DNA from: Hormiphora californensis
Taxonomy: Eukaryota > Ctenophora > Tentaculata > Cydippida > Pleurobrachiidae
DNA length: 64,000 nt
Direction: 5' to 3'
Assembly: GCA_020137815.1 (NCBI GenBank)
Contig: CM035359.1
Coordinates: forward strand, 3,846,532 to 3,910,531
The notes below the pieces were generated by a model that did not search any database, was not told the DNA's origin, and saw nothing but the letters and a program-made list of their open reading frames with translations. Positions 8,709 through 20,134 of the stretch are shown here, piece by piece. A program made the translations under genes and the position numbers. Within the stretch, counting starts at the first letter, position 1; each line of letters starts with the position of its first letter.

Positions 8709-11700
8709 GTGTACCCCTGATTCAGTGGATAAACGAGTGGGGAGTCATATGTGCTGATGACTGGGACGCCGCGGACGCCACAGTCTACTGTAACAGGCTA
8801 ACTGGCTACAAGTTCGGCGGGATAGACATCCCAAATTTGAGTATTGATATTGATGATAAGGCAGATGTATGGTTGACGGAGGTGGGGTGTACTGGTACTG
8901 ATAATTCTGTGTACAATTGTAGCCATTCTGGGTGGGATGTTGATGGAGGTATGTAGTGTTATTTATAGTGACGTCATATAGACATTTCAATGATGATCTT
9001 GTTCAGGATTAAATAGGGAGGAAAATTAGAAAGAGAGAGAGAGAAAGTGAGATTAGCAGCCACAGAAGATATTAAAAATCTTGTTCCGTCATATAGACTT
9101 TACATTCCATCCTATAGAAATTGAACAATTATAATACCCTAGGTTTCACCTAATCGGCGCTCTGATCTGCTGGTCCACTATCATCAACCATTTACGTAAT
9201 ATTTCCACTTCATCTAATAGACAGGATCCGACAAACGAGTCGGAATCACTGTCTTTGGGGTGGTTAAACATTTCATGGCACCTAATAACGAGTTTGGACT
9301 TTGTTTTCATCATCTAACAATGCAGGGAACTGCAACAAGGAAAAACAACGTGACCATGTTTGCCAAGAAGGGTAACCCCAACCAATTATTGGGACTATTG
9401 ACTGTGATATACCAAATTCCAGATTAGTTGGCATCTCCAGGTACAGTGTCATGGAAATGGTTCCCTGTAAGCATTAAAGGGACAGTATTAAAATTGTAAA
9501 ACTTGTTTTAGAATTTAAACAAAACGGTAATCTTGGACACGTTTTGAGGCGTAAGCGAGCCGTAACTGGGCCGGCATGAGATGACGTACGTCAGGTGTAA
9601 TCGGGTCCTAATATCCCGATTTAACAATGAAACCGTAAATTCGGGAGGTAACTTCCTTGGTCAATCCGTTACCTCGATGTCATCATACTATTAAGGAAGG
9701 TTGCAACAGACCTGTTATCTAACTCATATGTAGGGATCCTAATCGGTAACTGGTAGCCAGTACGGGATGGGTCATGTGTACACCGAACTAAGTTGTACTT
9801 GCGGATATTAAAGCACTTCAACGAAATTCAGCCGAACTCACAGTAACCATTATATTTTGTTGGGAGTTACAGCGATTCAAAGACGTCATATTTGGTATTT
9901 CAATTGACGAACTAATTAAATAAACAGGGATTCCGATCAATGATTGTGTCAACTATCACTAATATTAACAATAGGACACAAAAATTAAGGAACAAGTTTA
10001 CATGGATAAAGTTCCTGGATCAACAGGGAAACACCTTGTCCAGGTAATTAGCGGTAATTAGCGGCAATTAGCGGTAACTGTACAGCACCGTACTGAAGTT
10101 CGCACCGCCGTCTTATATAGGGCGTTCTGTTAATTTGGTAAAACCTAAAACCTAACCCAACCCTATAATTGGTTACCTGTAAATTTCGCACGTAAGTGCC
10201 AGAACACCCTAACTGCAGGAACCGACCGACACAAGTAAACAGCCAATCAGAGCTAGTTATTTAGGTCACGTGACTGGTTATCAGCCAATAAGGGACCAGT
10301 ATTTCCTGATGCGGTCGGTTCCTGACCCTAACATTTACCGCCAACACCCTAACATCACCCTAACAACACCCTAACAACACCCTAACATTTACCGCCAACA
10401 CCCCCAGCCTGCAACTATGGAAGACAAAGTTTGTGTTGAAGAACTGTATGACGAATGCTACCGGCGTGGTGTCAAACTTGGTTGGTAAAAAGGAGATCAT
10501 AGTCGATCTCAATATGACGAGAATTGAAGTACTACAAGATGCTAAAGCGGTGATGAGTGTTGAATATAAGGGTGATTGGGTTTGCCCGCTAGCCACATCA
10601 GTTGTGTACGGGTGGAAGATTGATCAGTATGACAATGAGGCTGCTACCCATTACACATTACCAAGTAAGATAATTATCAAATTAGTTGTTAAATCAAATT
10701 AATTATTTAATTAATTATTAAGATAAATTGTTAAATGGGGGTTTTGTTTCTGAGATTTAATGTCATGCAGGTTTTGTTACGAAACTAATATACATAATTC
10801 CTTCACAGTGGTAGTATCACACATAATGGATTACCGGTTAACCAAGGGACTCTGGGGACGCTCACTTACCACTACCTCTAAATGTGTTGCCGGAACAGCT
10901 CTCAGTATTACATGTTAGTTGCAAGTTACATGTTAGTTGCATATATCATAAATATTAGAACATTTAATTGATATGTTATATCAATTAAATGTTCTAATAT
11001 TTGTGTGGCGATGTGTTGCGCCCCGCACTACAAATGTAAAGGAGGGTTAGAACACATATGTAACAAGCAAAACTCTATCCCCGATCTGCATCCCCCCGGT
11101 AACTATAGCATTCCCCGGTAACTTCAGTAACTATATAATGGTTTCAGGTAAGCCCTTGTTGGTTTGTTGGAAGTGTCTGGCGGATAACGATGAAGATTGT
11201 ATGAAGGAGGAGTTCTTATCGGAGGAGACGTGCAACATGAACGTGCTCCAGTGTTTCATGCTCAAATCTAAAACCAAGGACGGAAAAACACAAGTCCGAA
11301 GGTAGAGTTTTACTATAATTAGCAAACTATTGGTAATACCGTGTGCGGCAAAAAAAAGGCCCCCCCTAGACCACCATAGTTGCCGATGTGGTGGAGAGCT
11401 GTAACTTGGCAGGGTTGCTCCACTATGTCTATCTTGATCCTGACAGAAAAATCAGAGCTCTAGCTCAAAATTCATTTTTTTGATAGGAATGAACATTGTC
11501 ATTCATTCCAAGAAAAAAATATTTTCGGTCCAGAATTCAAGCAATTATCTTTGGCCATCGATTAGCTTTCCAATGTGACCAAGATCATCTAAATTGGGCA
11601 ACCACAAGAGACACAGTGTCATCTTTCTTAAATTTAATCAGGTCATGTGATCTTCACCGAATCGTTGAGTGTTCAGTATTACGAATCGGTCTAAGTGGTA

Positions 11701-12687
11701 GAGAATCACGTATCACGGCTACTAATGAGGGATGACGATGCTGATTGGTCATGAGATCTGTAGCTCTTTGATAAATGTCCTCTTTCCTCGAATCACATTA
11801 CCCTGTATTGGTACACATACCTCATTAGCGGCCGTGATACGAGATTCCTCTGCCCATTGGCTCGATTAGCAATCCCGGATAATCAACGATTCGGTGAAGA
11901 TCACATGACCTGACTAACTTTAAGAAACATGACACTGTGTCTCTTGTGGTTGCCCAATTTAGATGATCTTGGTCACATTGGAAAGCTAATCGATGGCCAA
12001 AGATAATTGCTTGAATTCTGGACCGAAAATATTTTTTTCTTGGAATGAATGACAATGTTCATTCCTATCAAAAAAATGAATTTTGAGCTAGAGCTCTGAT
12101 TTTTCTGTCAGGATCAAGATAGACATAGTGGAGCAACCCTGCCAAGTTACAGCTCTCCACCACATCGGCAACTATGGTGGTCTAGGGGGGGCCTTTTTTT
12201 TGCCGCACACGGTACTATGACACGGCGAATTAAGTGCAAGTCAGAGAAAAACCCCAGGGAAAATATCCAGGAAAATCAATTTGCACATAACGAAGTGTGT
12301 GCTTTTTTAAAGAATAGACGGTATTTTCTACTCGCTGTTTATCAAACAGACCCATAATATTTTATTGATGCAATATTAACTCTAATATACAGGGGTTGTG
12401 GTTGGAGAGCGGCCGATACCAGCACGAAGGACCCACTAAACAAGAAAACATGTGAATTGTGGATGAGTAAAGATCTGTGTGGGGAGGATGGCAAGATCTG
12501 CTTCTGTCGGGACTGCTACGGACGGCTCTGCAACGATTCGCCCATGTTTAAGGCTGCCCAAATGGCAATGAAGGGCATCAGGGGAACAGTCTCGGGGCTT
12601 TCCACTCTGGTGGATGGTTTATCAAACCTTCTCAGAAGTGGCATGTTTGATATATCTCTGTTTGTTGGAAACAATACTAAATTTTAA
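8709..12687 (+). CDS. SRCR plus quiver/Ly6-like three-finger protein, 5' incomplete
   Basis: Six exons join in phase: 8709-8948, 9326-9371, 10408-10664, 10809-10913, 11148-11301, 12393-12687 (TAA), giving ~364 aa. Exons 1-2 form an SRCR domain (WGVICADDWD, VYCN, VGCTG, CSHSGWD, NCNKEKQRDHVC). Exons 3-4 encode ~120 unrecognised residues with WVCPLATSVVYGW. Exons 5-6 encode a three-finger domain: VCWKC, EDC, ETC, LQC, RRGCGW, KTC, DLC, ICFCRDC, ending YGRLCND. CWKC..RxCGW..CxC..D.CN is typical of the quiver/sleepless branch of the Ly6 superfamily. A ~50-residue tail (GIRGTVSGLSTLVDGL..) follows; it is not clearly a GPI signal. The SRCR start and any signal peptide must lie in unseen exons. An extracellular binding protein is inferred. 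It could instead be two adjacent genes, but exon 4 holds no convincing signal peptide. Confidence 0.6.
10216..10324. mobile_element. MITE family A, complete copy
   Basis: Both terminal repeats are present: CAGGAACCGACCG at left and CGGTCGGTTCCTG at right, 109 bp. Inside, a GTCACGTGAC E-box sits between two CCAAT boxes (CAGCCAATCAGAG, CAGCCAATAAGGG). Inserted in intron 2 of the SRCR/three-finger gene. Confidence 0.9.
10325..10400. repeat. Short tandem repeat (ACCCTAACA-type)
   Basis: Repeated CACCCTAACA and CATTTACCGCCAA blocks directly before the acceptor of exon 10408. The CCCTAAC resemblance to telomere repeat is superficial because the spacing is irregular. Confidence 0.6.
10950..11002. 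repeat. Perfect 25-bp stem, 3-base loop hairpin
   Basis: AAATATTAGAACATTTAATT.. is mirrored by ..AATTAAATGTTCTAATATTT with no mismatch and a GTT loop. It lies in the intron between exons 10913 and 11148. Confidence 0.9.
11337..12214. mobile_element. Foldback element with ~390-bp inverted arms, in a three-finger-domain intron
   Basis: The sequence from TACCGTGTGCGGCAAAAAAA is repeated in reverse complement up to TTTTTTTGCCGCACACGGTA. The arms (to ~11730 and from ~11822) are nearly identical around a ~90-bp unique loop. A ~60-residue open frame (MSFIPRKKYFRSR..) appears in both arms, a consequence of the duplication. TA at each end suggests a TA-targeting DNA transposon source. It fills most of the intron separating the two exons of the three-finger domain. 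Confidence 0.9.
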
Positions 12688-12956
12688 ATAATTTATATTC
12701 TGCAGTAAATACTATGAAGTATGAATTACTCTAAATGATTTATATTCTGCTAATATTTGATAACTTATTTCTTTTCGAAAGCTGGCGCATTGTTGAAATT
12801 TGTTTACTGTAAATTCTTAAATTGGGGGGGTCCGTAGCGTGTACTTTGTCCGGTACATTTTCGCAGTGCACTGCCAGTGTACAAATTGAAACAGGGTCGA
12901 GCAAGGATAGACATTCTTACTCGATTCAGTACCATGATACTACCTATTCAATATTC

Positions 12957-13042
12957 GCCATAATATAAGCACTTGGTGACGCCTTGGTGACATAGACACT
13001 ATGTCACCAAGGTGACGCCATAACATAAGCACTTGGTGACGC
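12957..13042. repeat. Direct and inverted GGTGAC repeat
   Basis: CGCCATAAxATAAGCACTTGG occurs twice around a hairpin, CCTTGGTGACATAG / CTATGTCACCAAGG with an ACA loop (12982-13012). Confidence 0.8.
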
Positions 13043-13853
13043 AGTCACCCTTAAAACTCCCGTGATTAGCACGGTAAAACGAAGCCCGCGAAGCCACCAA
13101 CTAAGCCACCAACGAAGCCACCAACATAAGCACATCGACCAACATAAGCACAAACATCAAACATATGATTAGCAAATAGCAACTTACCGGCTGGTTGTAG
13201 TGTGTGCTGTGTAGTTTTCATATTTTCCAGATATATTAGTAGGTACAAGCAATATGTGGCTTTCTCAAAGGGTGATGATCGTTGTTGAGTAAGGGGGAAC
13301 AAGATGATCGGGACCGATGGTCACTATTGCGGATTGCCATTTCCTTTTGCTAAAATGAGTTGAAATGAAATGATTTGGCTTAAATAAGACACAAACTTGT
13401 ATCTATATTATCGAACGAAACTGACTCTGGGACCCCCTCATGCCCACGCACAGCAACTAGCAAGGGGGTGCAAGGCATCCTGAAAATTAATATCTATCCG
13501 CGGACGGTTTGGTGGGTCCCTGGCTCAGCCAGTGGCTGATCAAGCTCTCAAATAGGACCCCAACTCAGGGAATGGAGACGTAAATAATACCGCTGCTATC
13601 TGTCAGCTATCGTGCGAACTAATAGTTCCCGCTTGACCTTGGGGACTTGCCATGCTACGGAAAGCTCATACCGTTCGCGTGAGCTCAAACCTTTCGCTGA
13701 AGGCGAAAGATCACACCGTAAGCTCATAACGTAAGCTCACACCGGTGTGAGAACCGACCGACTGGGAACATGTTTGGCAAACGCTACTGACCCTCAGCCG
13801 GGGATGAGGCAGCGCTTTTCAATGAACAGTGAACACTTCAACTGGGGGCGCCG

Positions 13854-14084
13854 GTTACGATCTGGGTGTTTGGTGGCCTGTTTATAACAGGTGCACGCTT
13901 CCAAAAAAGTTGATTCACTAAAATGGCTATAACCGCCAAATCACTCAACCGTTTTGGCTAATTCAAAGTTTATCTGGTAGGAAACGTCAAGGCCTAACCC
14001 CAACCCTAACCCCAACCCTAACCCTACTTTAGCCCTAACCCTAAAAACCGTTTGTCTGCACTCACGAAACACCCAGATTTTAAC
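13854..14084. mobile_element. MITE with internal CCCTAA repeats
   Basis: Inverted ends GTTACGATCTGGGTGTTT and AAACACCCAGATTTTAAC. The interior includes CAACCCTAACCCCAACCCTA-type repeats. A second copy lies at 27625-28030. Confidence 0.8.
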
Positions 14085-15211
14085 GCTGGACGTCAACTGG
14101 GGACGGACAGAAAACAGAACCGAGTGACGTGATCGGATTTTATCTGCATCTGCATCGGATCATCTGCATTCCAGGTAAGGCCGGGGGTTTGAAAACCACG
14201 CGCACTTCACAAGCGCGGTTCCACTTTGCGCGTTTCCCAGCGTGTTGGCGCGACGTTCTCACTTGAACCGTCACCGCGCGCTCCATTCATGATATGTGAA
14301 CTCTCGTCAGTTGGAGAGAGATCAGTGCTGCAGTTGTGCTGCAATGGCGGTTGATTTCAGTTGCACGCGAAACTCTCCAGCACTTGTGCAGCAGTGCAGT
14401 GACCATCAAGGGTGGGGTTATACTTGGAATAAGAACGGACTACTTGATGCACCCACTACCAAGTTCCATGAATTGGGAACAAATTGCAACATGTCCAAAC
14501 TTGAGCGTTAACACCCGATAAATCAATGTTTCATTGTTTCAAAGTAAAACTCTCGATTCTTTTTAGTCAATTATTTGTAGATAATAATTTTAGACTACAC
14601 AAAATTTACATTTGACACATTTGAAAAAAAGAAGATACTGACATGAGATGACTGGATGTGCTTATTTCATACATACTTTAATAATATATTTAATACTAGA
14701 GTTTGAGTTAAACTACATTACATAATAATCATATTTTATAATTTGTATTCCCAGTTTGCATTTCATTATATATCAAAAACTCCATCACCATCGCCACAAC
14801 ATATTTTTTCAGGGGTTTTTTAAATAATAATAATACTATTTCTAACCTACTGTTCCTACTGTTTTTTTTAAACTTTTCAACACATACTTTTAACAAACCA
14901 CAATTCATTCCAGGACAATACAAAACTTACAATCTCTCAGATTTTTTGAGAGACTCAACTTCTGTTGATAAATTGTACATAATTTAATAATTTGACACCG
15001 TACAACTTCATTTCAAAAACCATTGAGAAATCGCCTCCAGATATTCAGTGGTATGAATTATAATTCTTAATTTAGCACCAAAAAATTGTTATGTTCTAAC
15101 CCTCCTTTACACAGTCTAGCTAGGCAACCAAAAAAGATATCTAAGGTACATTTAACTTGTGTATACAAAGGAGCTGGGACCTAGTGTAAATATAATACAT
15201 ATATCATAATA

Positions 15212-15356
15212 CAGTCGGACCCCGATTTACCGGGATGCTCGGGGAAAGGGTTTTGCCCGGTAAATCGGGGTGCCCGGTATATCGGGGGAAAATACTGTTT
15301 CGGGGGAAGATTATGCTCCCGGTAAATCGGGGTTCCGGTAAATCGGGGTCCGACTG
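15212..15356. mobile_element. MITE family B, complete copy
   Basis: Left end CAGTCGGACCCCGATTTACC, right end GGTAAATCGGGGTCCGACTG, flanked by TA on both sides, 145 bp. CAGT start plus TA duplication resembles pogo/Tigger-type Tc1/mariner ends (inference). Confidence 0.9.
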
Positions 15357-15585
15357 TAATACATAATCACGATGATAGCTAACTCATCACCGGTACCTAG
15401 ATAATTAACGTTAAACTCGGGCTGTGTCTGACCACTCTCATCATTTCGATTGGAAGTGAGAAATTAGGGTTAGCACGATCCCTGACAGTCTGATCCTTGA
15501 AAATTACAGTTATAATACAAGTTCTCTGGCCAGGGGACCATGACAGCTTGGCTCAGTGCTCGAAGACCACCCCGGGGCTGCATCA

Positions 15586-16169
15586 TTAAACTAGACCATT
15601 GAGTGGTGAGTCGAGGAAGTCAGCAAGTCCTCCGCCCAGATTCATCTCGTCGATAAGAGAGTTCCATCCTCCGTTGGACTCTGTGGCCATGCTACCCAGC
15701 TTCTCACCTGGGCGGGAGATGAACAAGGTTAGGTTTTGGGTTTAATAATGGGGAATAGGATTAGGAAAACAGGACATTAGGGAAGGATCATCGAATAGGA
15801 ATGGCGAGTGGATTATTATTATTCTCATAGTCTCGTATGTGGTAGGCTTATAGGACGATACTAAAGAGCGTAAAAGGTTTACCCCAGTAAATTGGAAGGG
15901 AACTTGTGATATGACATGCGTCACACTGTCACATATGAGATTCTCTAACCCCTGTCTTTTTCTATCTTTTTCTTTGTCTCTTTCTCTCTATTTTTCTCTT
16001 TCTCTCTCTCTCTCTCTGACTCTCTCTTATTCTCCCTCCCTGTCTTTTATCTATCTCTGGCTGGCTGCCACCCCATGATAGCTCCCAACAACGGATAGAG
16101 ATGAATTTCCTGACAGCATCCAGTGCGTTGCCGTGACAACCACTGAGAACAGAATTCTCTATATTTCTA

Positions 16170-16202
<33 letters not shown>

Positions 16203-19200
16203 CCCTCTCTCTCGCTCTATCCCTCTCTCTATCTCTCTCTCTATCTCTCTCCATCTCTCTCTCTCTCTCTCACCCTCCCTACCTTTGACAATAAGCTCCG
16301 GACCGTTCAGCACCGGTCCTTCAATGAGGCTCTCAATATCTCGGACAAGGTCACTAAGCTGGGGTGAGTCCATATTATCGTTTAGTGACGGCTCCAAGTT
16401 GATAATCTCGAGGGGAGTCTGGAGGTGGGAGACACTGCTCGTAATAGGATGGGAGACGTGATGGGAGGTAGACGATGCGGTAGTGAATCCAGAGAATAGG
16501 TCGTCTTCAACTCGTTTCTGAAAACAAAACAGGGGTTAGATTGACAATAGATTATGAACACCAAATAGTTTTTACTGGAAATATGTGATGGCATTGTCTA
16601 GCGCCACGTGCCCCATCTGAATCAAATCGGGGTCTGGCGCCGCCAGCCAGTGATGGCAATACTATAAATGGATTTTTTGACTGGTTCGTAAGAATTATAT
16701 TGCTTCTAGCAAGTGTGGTTTTCTCTCTCATATAATAAGTAAAAATAGGCCACGTATGATATAGCTCTTATGGATAACTTTAAAAGATAGGGAAAGGGAG
16801 GATCCTTTCTCTTTTTATCCCTCTCTTTAAAATATCCTGCACATTGCTTGCACTTTGCTTGTTATATGCATTTTAATAGTCCTCCAGCTTTTACTGAACT
16901 CCCATTCTCTCTTTTCTCTCTATCTCTTTCCCCGACTTTCTCTCTTTATAGTTACTCTTCTCTCTCAGTCTCTCACCCAATTCTTCTCACTCTCGCCTGA
17001 ATTGCATCTCGCCATCTCTACTTTTATCTCTCTCTCATTCTCCGTAAGGTGACTTAGCACGCATTACTGCACACGAGCGAGTGGGGAGAGAGACGAAGAT
17101 AGAGAAAGGGAGAGAAAGGGAGATAGAGAAAGGGAGAGAGATGGAGAGAGATGGAGAGAGAGAAAAAGGAGAGGCAATACGAGAGTGCTTCCTCACGAGT
17201 GACCTATCAATAACTCGCATTAGGCTCCATAGAACGAAGCACCTTGACTTAATTTAGGAATTCTTGAGTGCTCAATGATTCTGGAAATCCAAGTGAAACT
17301 AAATCTAGGCTAGGTTCAAACGTCAATGCATTAAATATGCTTGACATGCTACGCACAATGACGATATATGGCGTGTAAACTAAATCCGATTTGACAAGCT
17401 CAATGATGACACAGTCATGCTTTCAAAAGTCAATGATGACCATTATGGTGGATGTTGCCTATGCTCAACCTACTTTCCTCCGCGGAAAGGAGAGTTAGAC
17501 AATTTAACAAGGCGGATGGACATGGGGATGGAAACTTCGAATAATATTGTCAATATGAGACGGAGTTGACCAACTAACCTCGCCCTGCGACGTTGAATTC
17601 AGTTGAATATCCCTGAGGACCATCTCAAGTTGATTCTGAATTGGATCTTCCACAGCTTTCTTCTCTGTGACTGGGGATGGCGTCCTAACAAGAAGGAGAG
17701 ATAATTAATTAATATTCTACACTTCTGTGAGGGTACTCATTGAGTCGTTTGTCCCGATTTAAGCGGAGACAGACAGTTCAACCCTCCTTTCCAAATGTAT
17801 TAATTATAACATAACAAGTTGTCTTCATACTTTGTGTATGGAGTTTGTCGGGAGCTTTTTGTGGCGGTGGGATGTCTCATTTTCAAGGAACACGTGGAGG
17901 AGGAAGAGGAAGAGGAGGAAGAGGAAGAGGAGATCTGTGGTTGGTATTGTTTCATCGGATTAGACTGAAAAGAGATCACGGTCATGATATTTCTCAATTC
18001 TCCCGATAATGTCACCTAGCTCTAACTTTGATCGGTATCAAATCACCACAATTTTCCCTCTTCTCAATTACCGATTGAAGTTGAATTATGTTCTTGGGGA
18101 ACCCGCTGGTTTGATGGTGAGGGCCTCCCGTACTAACTTGAGGAGCATGACCATTCAGACTACAAACCTCAATAGCACGACGGATGGCCGGTCGACTGGG
18201 GTTGTATGAATCTGAGGGGGGGGGGGAGTCAGTTGTTATTGGGAAGAAAAGAGGGAATGTATGAGGGAAAGAGAGAGAAAGGACCGTGGAAGAATTGATG
18301 AAGTTGTTCAATCTGTCACTCAGACTATTGCCAAGTGTATTAATCTTATTTTGGGCGGGGTAGGGATGGAGAGGATTGGAAGATTTAATTCACCAAGTTA
18401 GTTTAGGATCCTGATATAAGGTTTCACGCAAATCATAAGAGACCTGAGAATCTCAAACGAAAATTAAGGATTGCGTCACAACTCGAAGTTCTACGTGATA
18501 TAATGCTGGGGTATGCCATCTAGTTTCTCTCGCTCATGCCCTCTTTCCGATAGATTGAAAAGGGTTTCCCGTTTAAAAAGGGTAGGAGCATTCAAATTAG
18601 CATATTCAAACAATGCTTACTTGATCTAGCAACTGGATGGGGTGCTATCCTGGCCAGTGTGGGTGTTGTCGGTGCACTCCTAGGCAGGCTCCTCTTCTTC
18701 GTCTTCCTCTGTTTTAGCACGTGCACGGATGAGCCATGTTTAAAGATGTCTCCATATTCCTGGGCTGATCGTCCAGAACCCTCCCTTTCCTGGCTCGTCC
18801 TTGTCTCGGGGCACCTGCGGGCGGGAGAGGGGGGTTAAGGTGAGTCGTGGGAAAGTGGAAATGGCTTCTTCGTTGAATATATGATGGTATGTAGACTGTT
18901 ATAGTAGGGTAAAAATATGACGCATATATCATTAGATGGAATCTAATAAGAGGGGAAATGTGAGGGAATTCAAACATAATATTATCATGGCGGCATGTCC
19001 GAGAAAGTGATAAAGGACTTTCGAAATGAAGACTCGATTTGTTTCGCTAGGATGATTTCTGACGTGTCCTTTTTACATATTATTTCGGCAGTATTATTAG
19101 GGCACAGATTATGTAATTATCACACCATGAAATTTGTCACCCCTTTTGATTATCCCGTGATTTAGCCTCAATGGGGCCGGGCCGCATAGGGAACTCGAAA

Positions 19201-20069
19201 TTCTTTCATCTCATGTTTTTTTTCTGGTCGAGACGGGATTTGAGCGCTTCTGGGAGTAAATTAAAGCCGAGCGGAGGTCGGCGGCTACCAGAAAAAGCAT
19301 GAAAATATGGTATCACCTTCTCTCATTTATTAGCATTTCATTAATTATTTAACTAATTATCTAATTATCTTACCTTGACGAAACATTTGTTGAGGGAGAG
19401 ATTGTGCCGAATGCTGTTCTGCCAGCTCGGATCCGCGTTTCGGTAGTACGCAAAGCTATTCATGATCCACGTGTATATGGCTGATAGGGTTATCTTATGC
19501 TTCGGGGTGTCCCTGATGGGGAGGATTCTAGTTTAGTACCATGGTAACCAGTGCAGTTACCCCATAGGGACCACTAGCTCAGTTACCACTTAACCAATAA
19601 CCCAACAAAAACCACCTTTTTCTAACCCTAATACATACAACACACGTGTATTAAACTGCCAAAAAACTTGGCAGACTGCCGGATAAATTCCAGATCTCAC
19701 GGTTACCATGCCAACGTGTTGCAGCGTGTCACAGTAAGTGGTACCTATCGGTGCATGCCTTATTCTAACTTCTAGAATGTTCTAACGTAGAGATAGCATT
19801 GAAATGCAAAAACGGAAATATGTAGGGTGGACGAAAAGGAAGGAGAGAAAATGAGGGAGAGAGAGAGAGAGTGAGAGAGAGAGAGAGAAAGAGGAGAGAT
19901 AGACCTTGAATGATAGATGGAAAGAGAGATTGGCTTAGTTTAATTGGATGCGCTCATCGTTTTGAGCTGTGGGAGGTCTACCGACCAGGGATGACGTAGA
20001 GAGAGAGAGAGTACGGTTGGAAACCTGCCCCTAGACCCCCTGGAGCTGAGAGAGATACTTACTTAGAGA

Positions 20070-20134
<65 letters not shown>

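Larger units (their letters stand above)
12688..15585. other. Intergenic between the three-finger gene and FoxJ1
   Basis: Holds the small repeats and MITEs listed separately, an AT-rich block (14520-15200) that probably contains FoxJ1 3'UTR sequence, and a region at 13430-13770 with G/C-rich transposon-like sequence. Two overlapping open frames at 14296-14521 lack any recognisable feature. No supportable gene. Confidence 0.5.

Noticed and set aside
9326..9470. Continuation of the SRCR reading frame through PIIGTIDCDIPN
   Set aside because: The frame holds a TAA immediately after the SRCR end, whereas splicing at 9371 to 10408 restores an open frame in correct phase.
11496..12055. Paired frames MSFIPRKKYFRSR.. 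as a duplicated gene
   Set aside because: Arms of a foldback element inside an intron; no other coding evidence.
13066..13302. 78-residue minus-strand frame with VGGFVGG repeats
   Set aside because: It derives from the short AAGCCACCAAC repeats and has no other support.
13990..14045. Telomere or interstitial telomeric tract
   Set aside because: The CCCTAA runs are short, irregular and lie inside a MITE that recurs at 27.6 kb.
14296..14521. Overlapping 60-71 residue + strand frames
   Set aside because: No family features; two overlapping frames are open simultaneously, suggesting chance.
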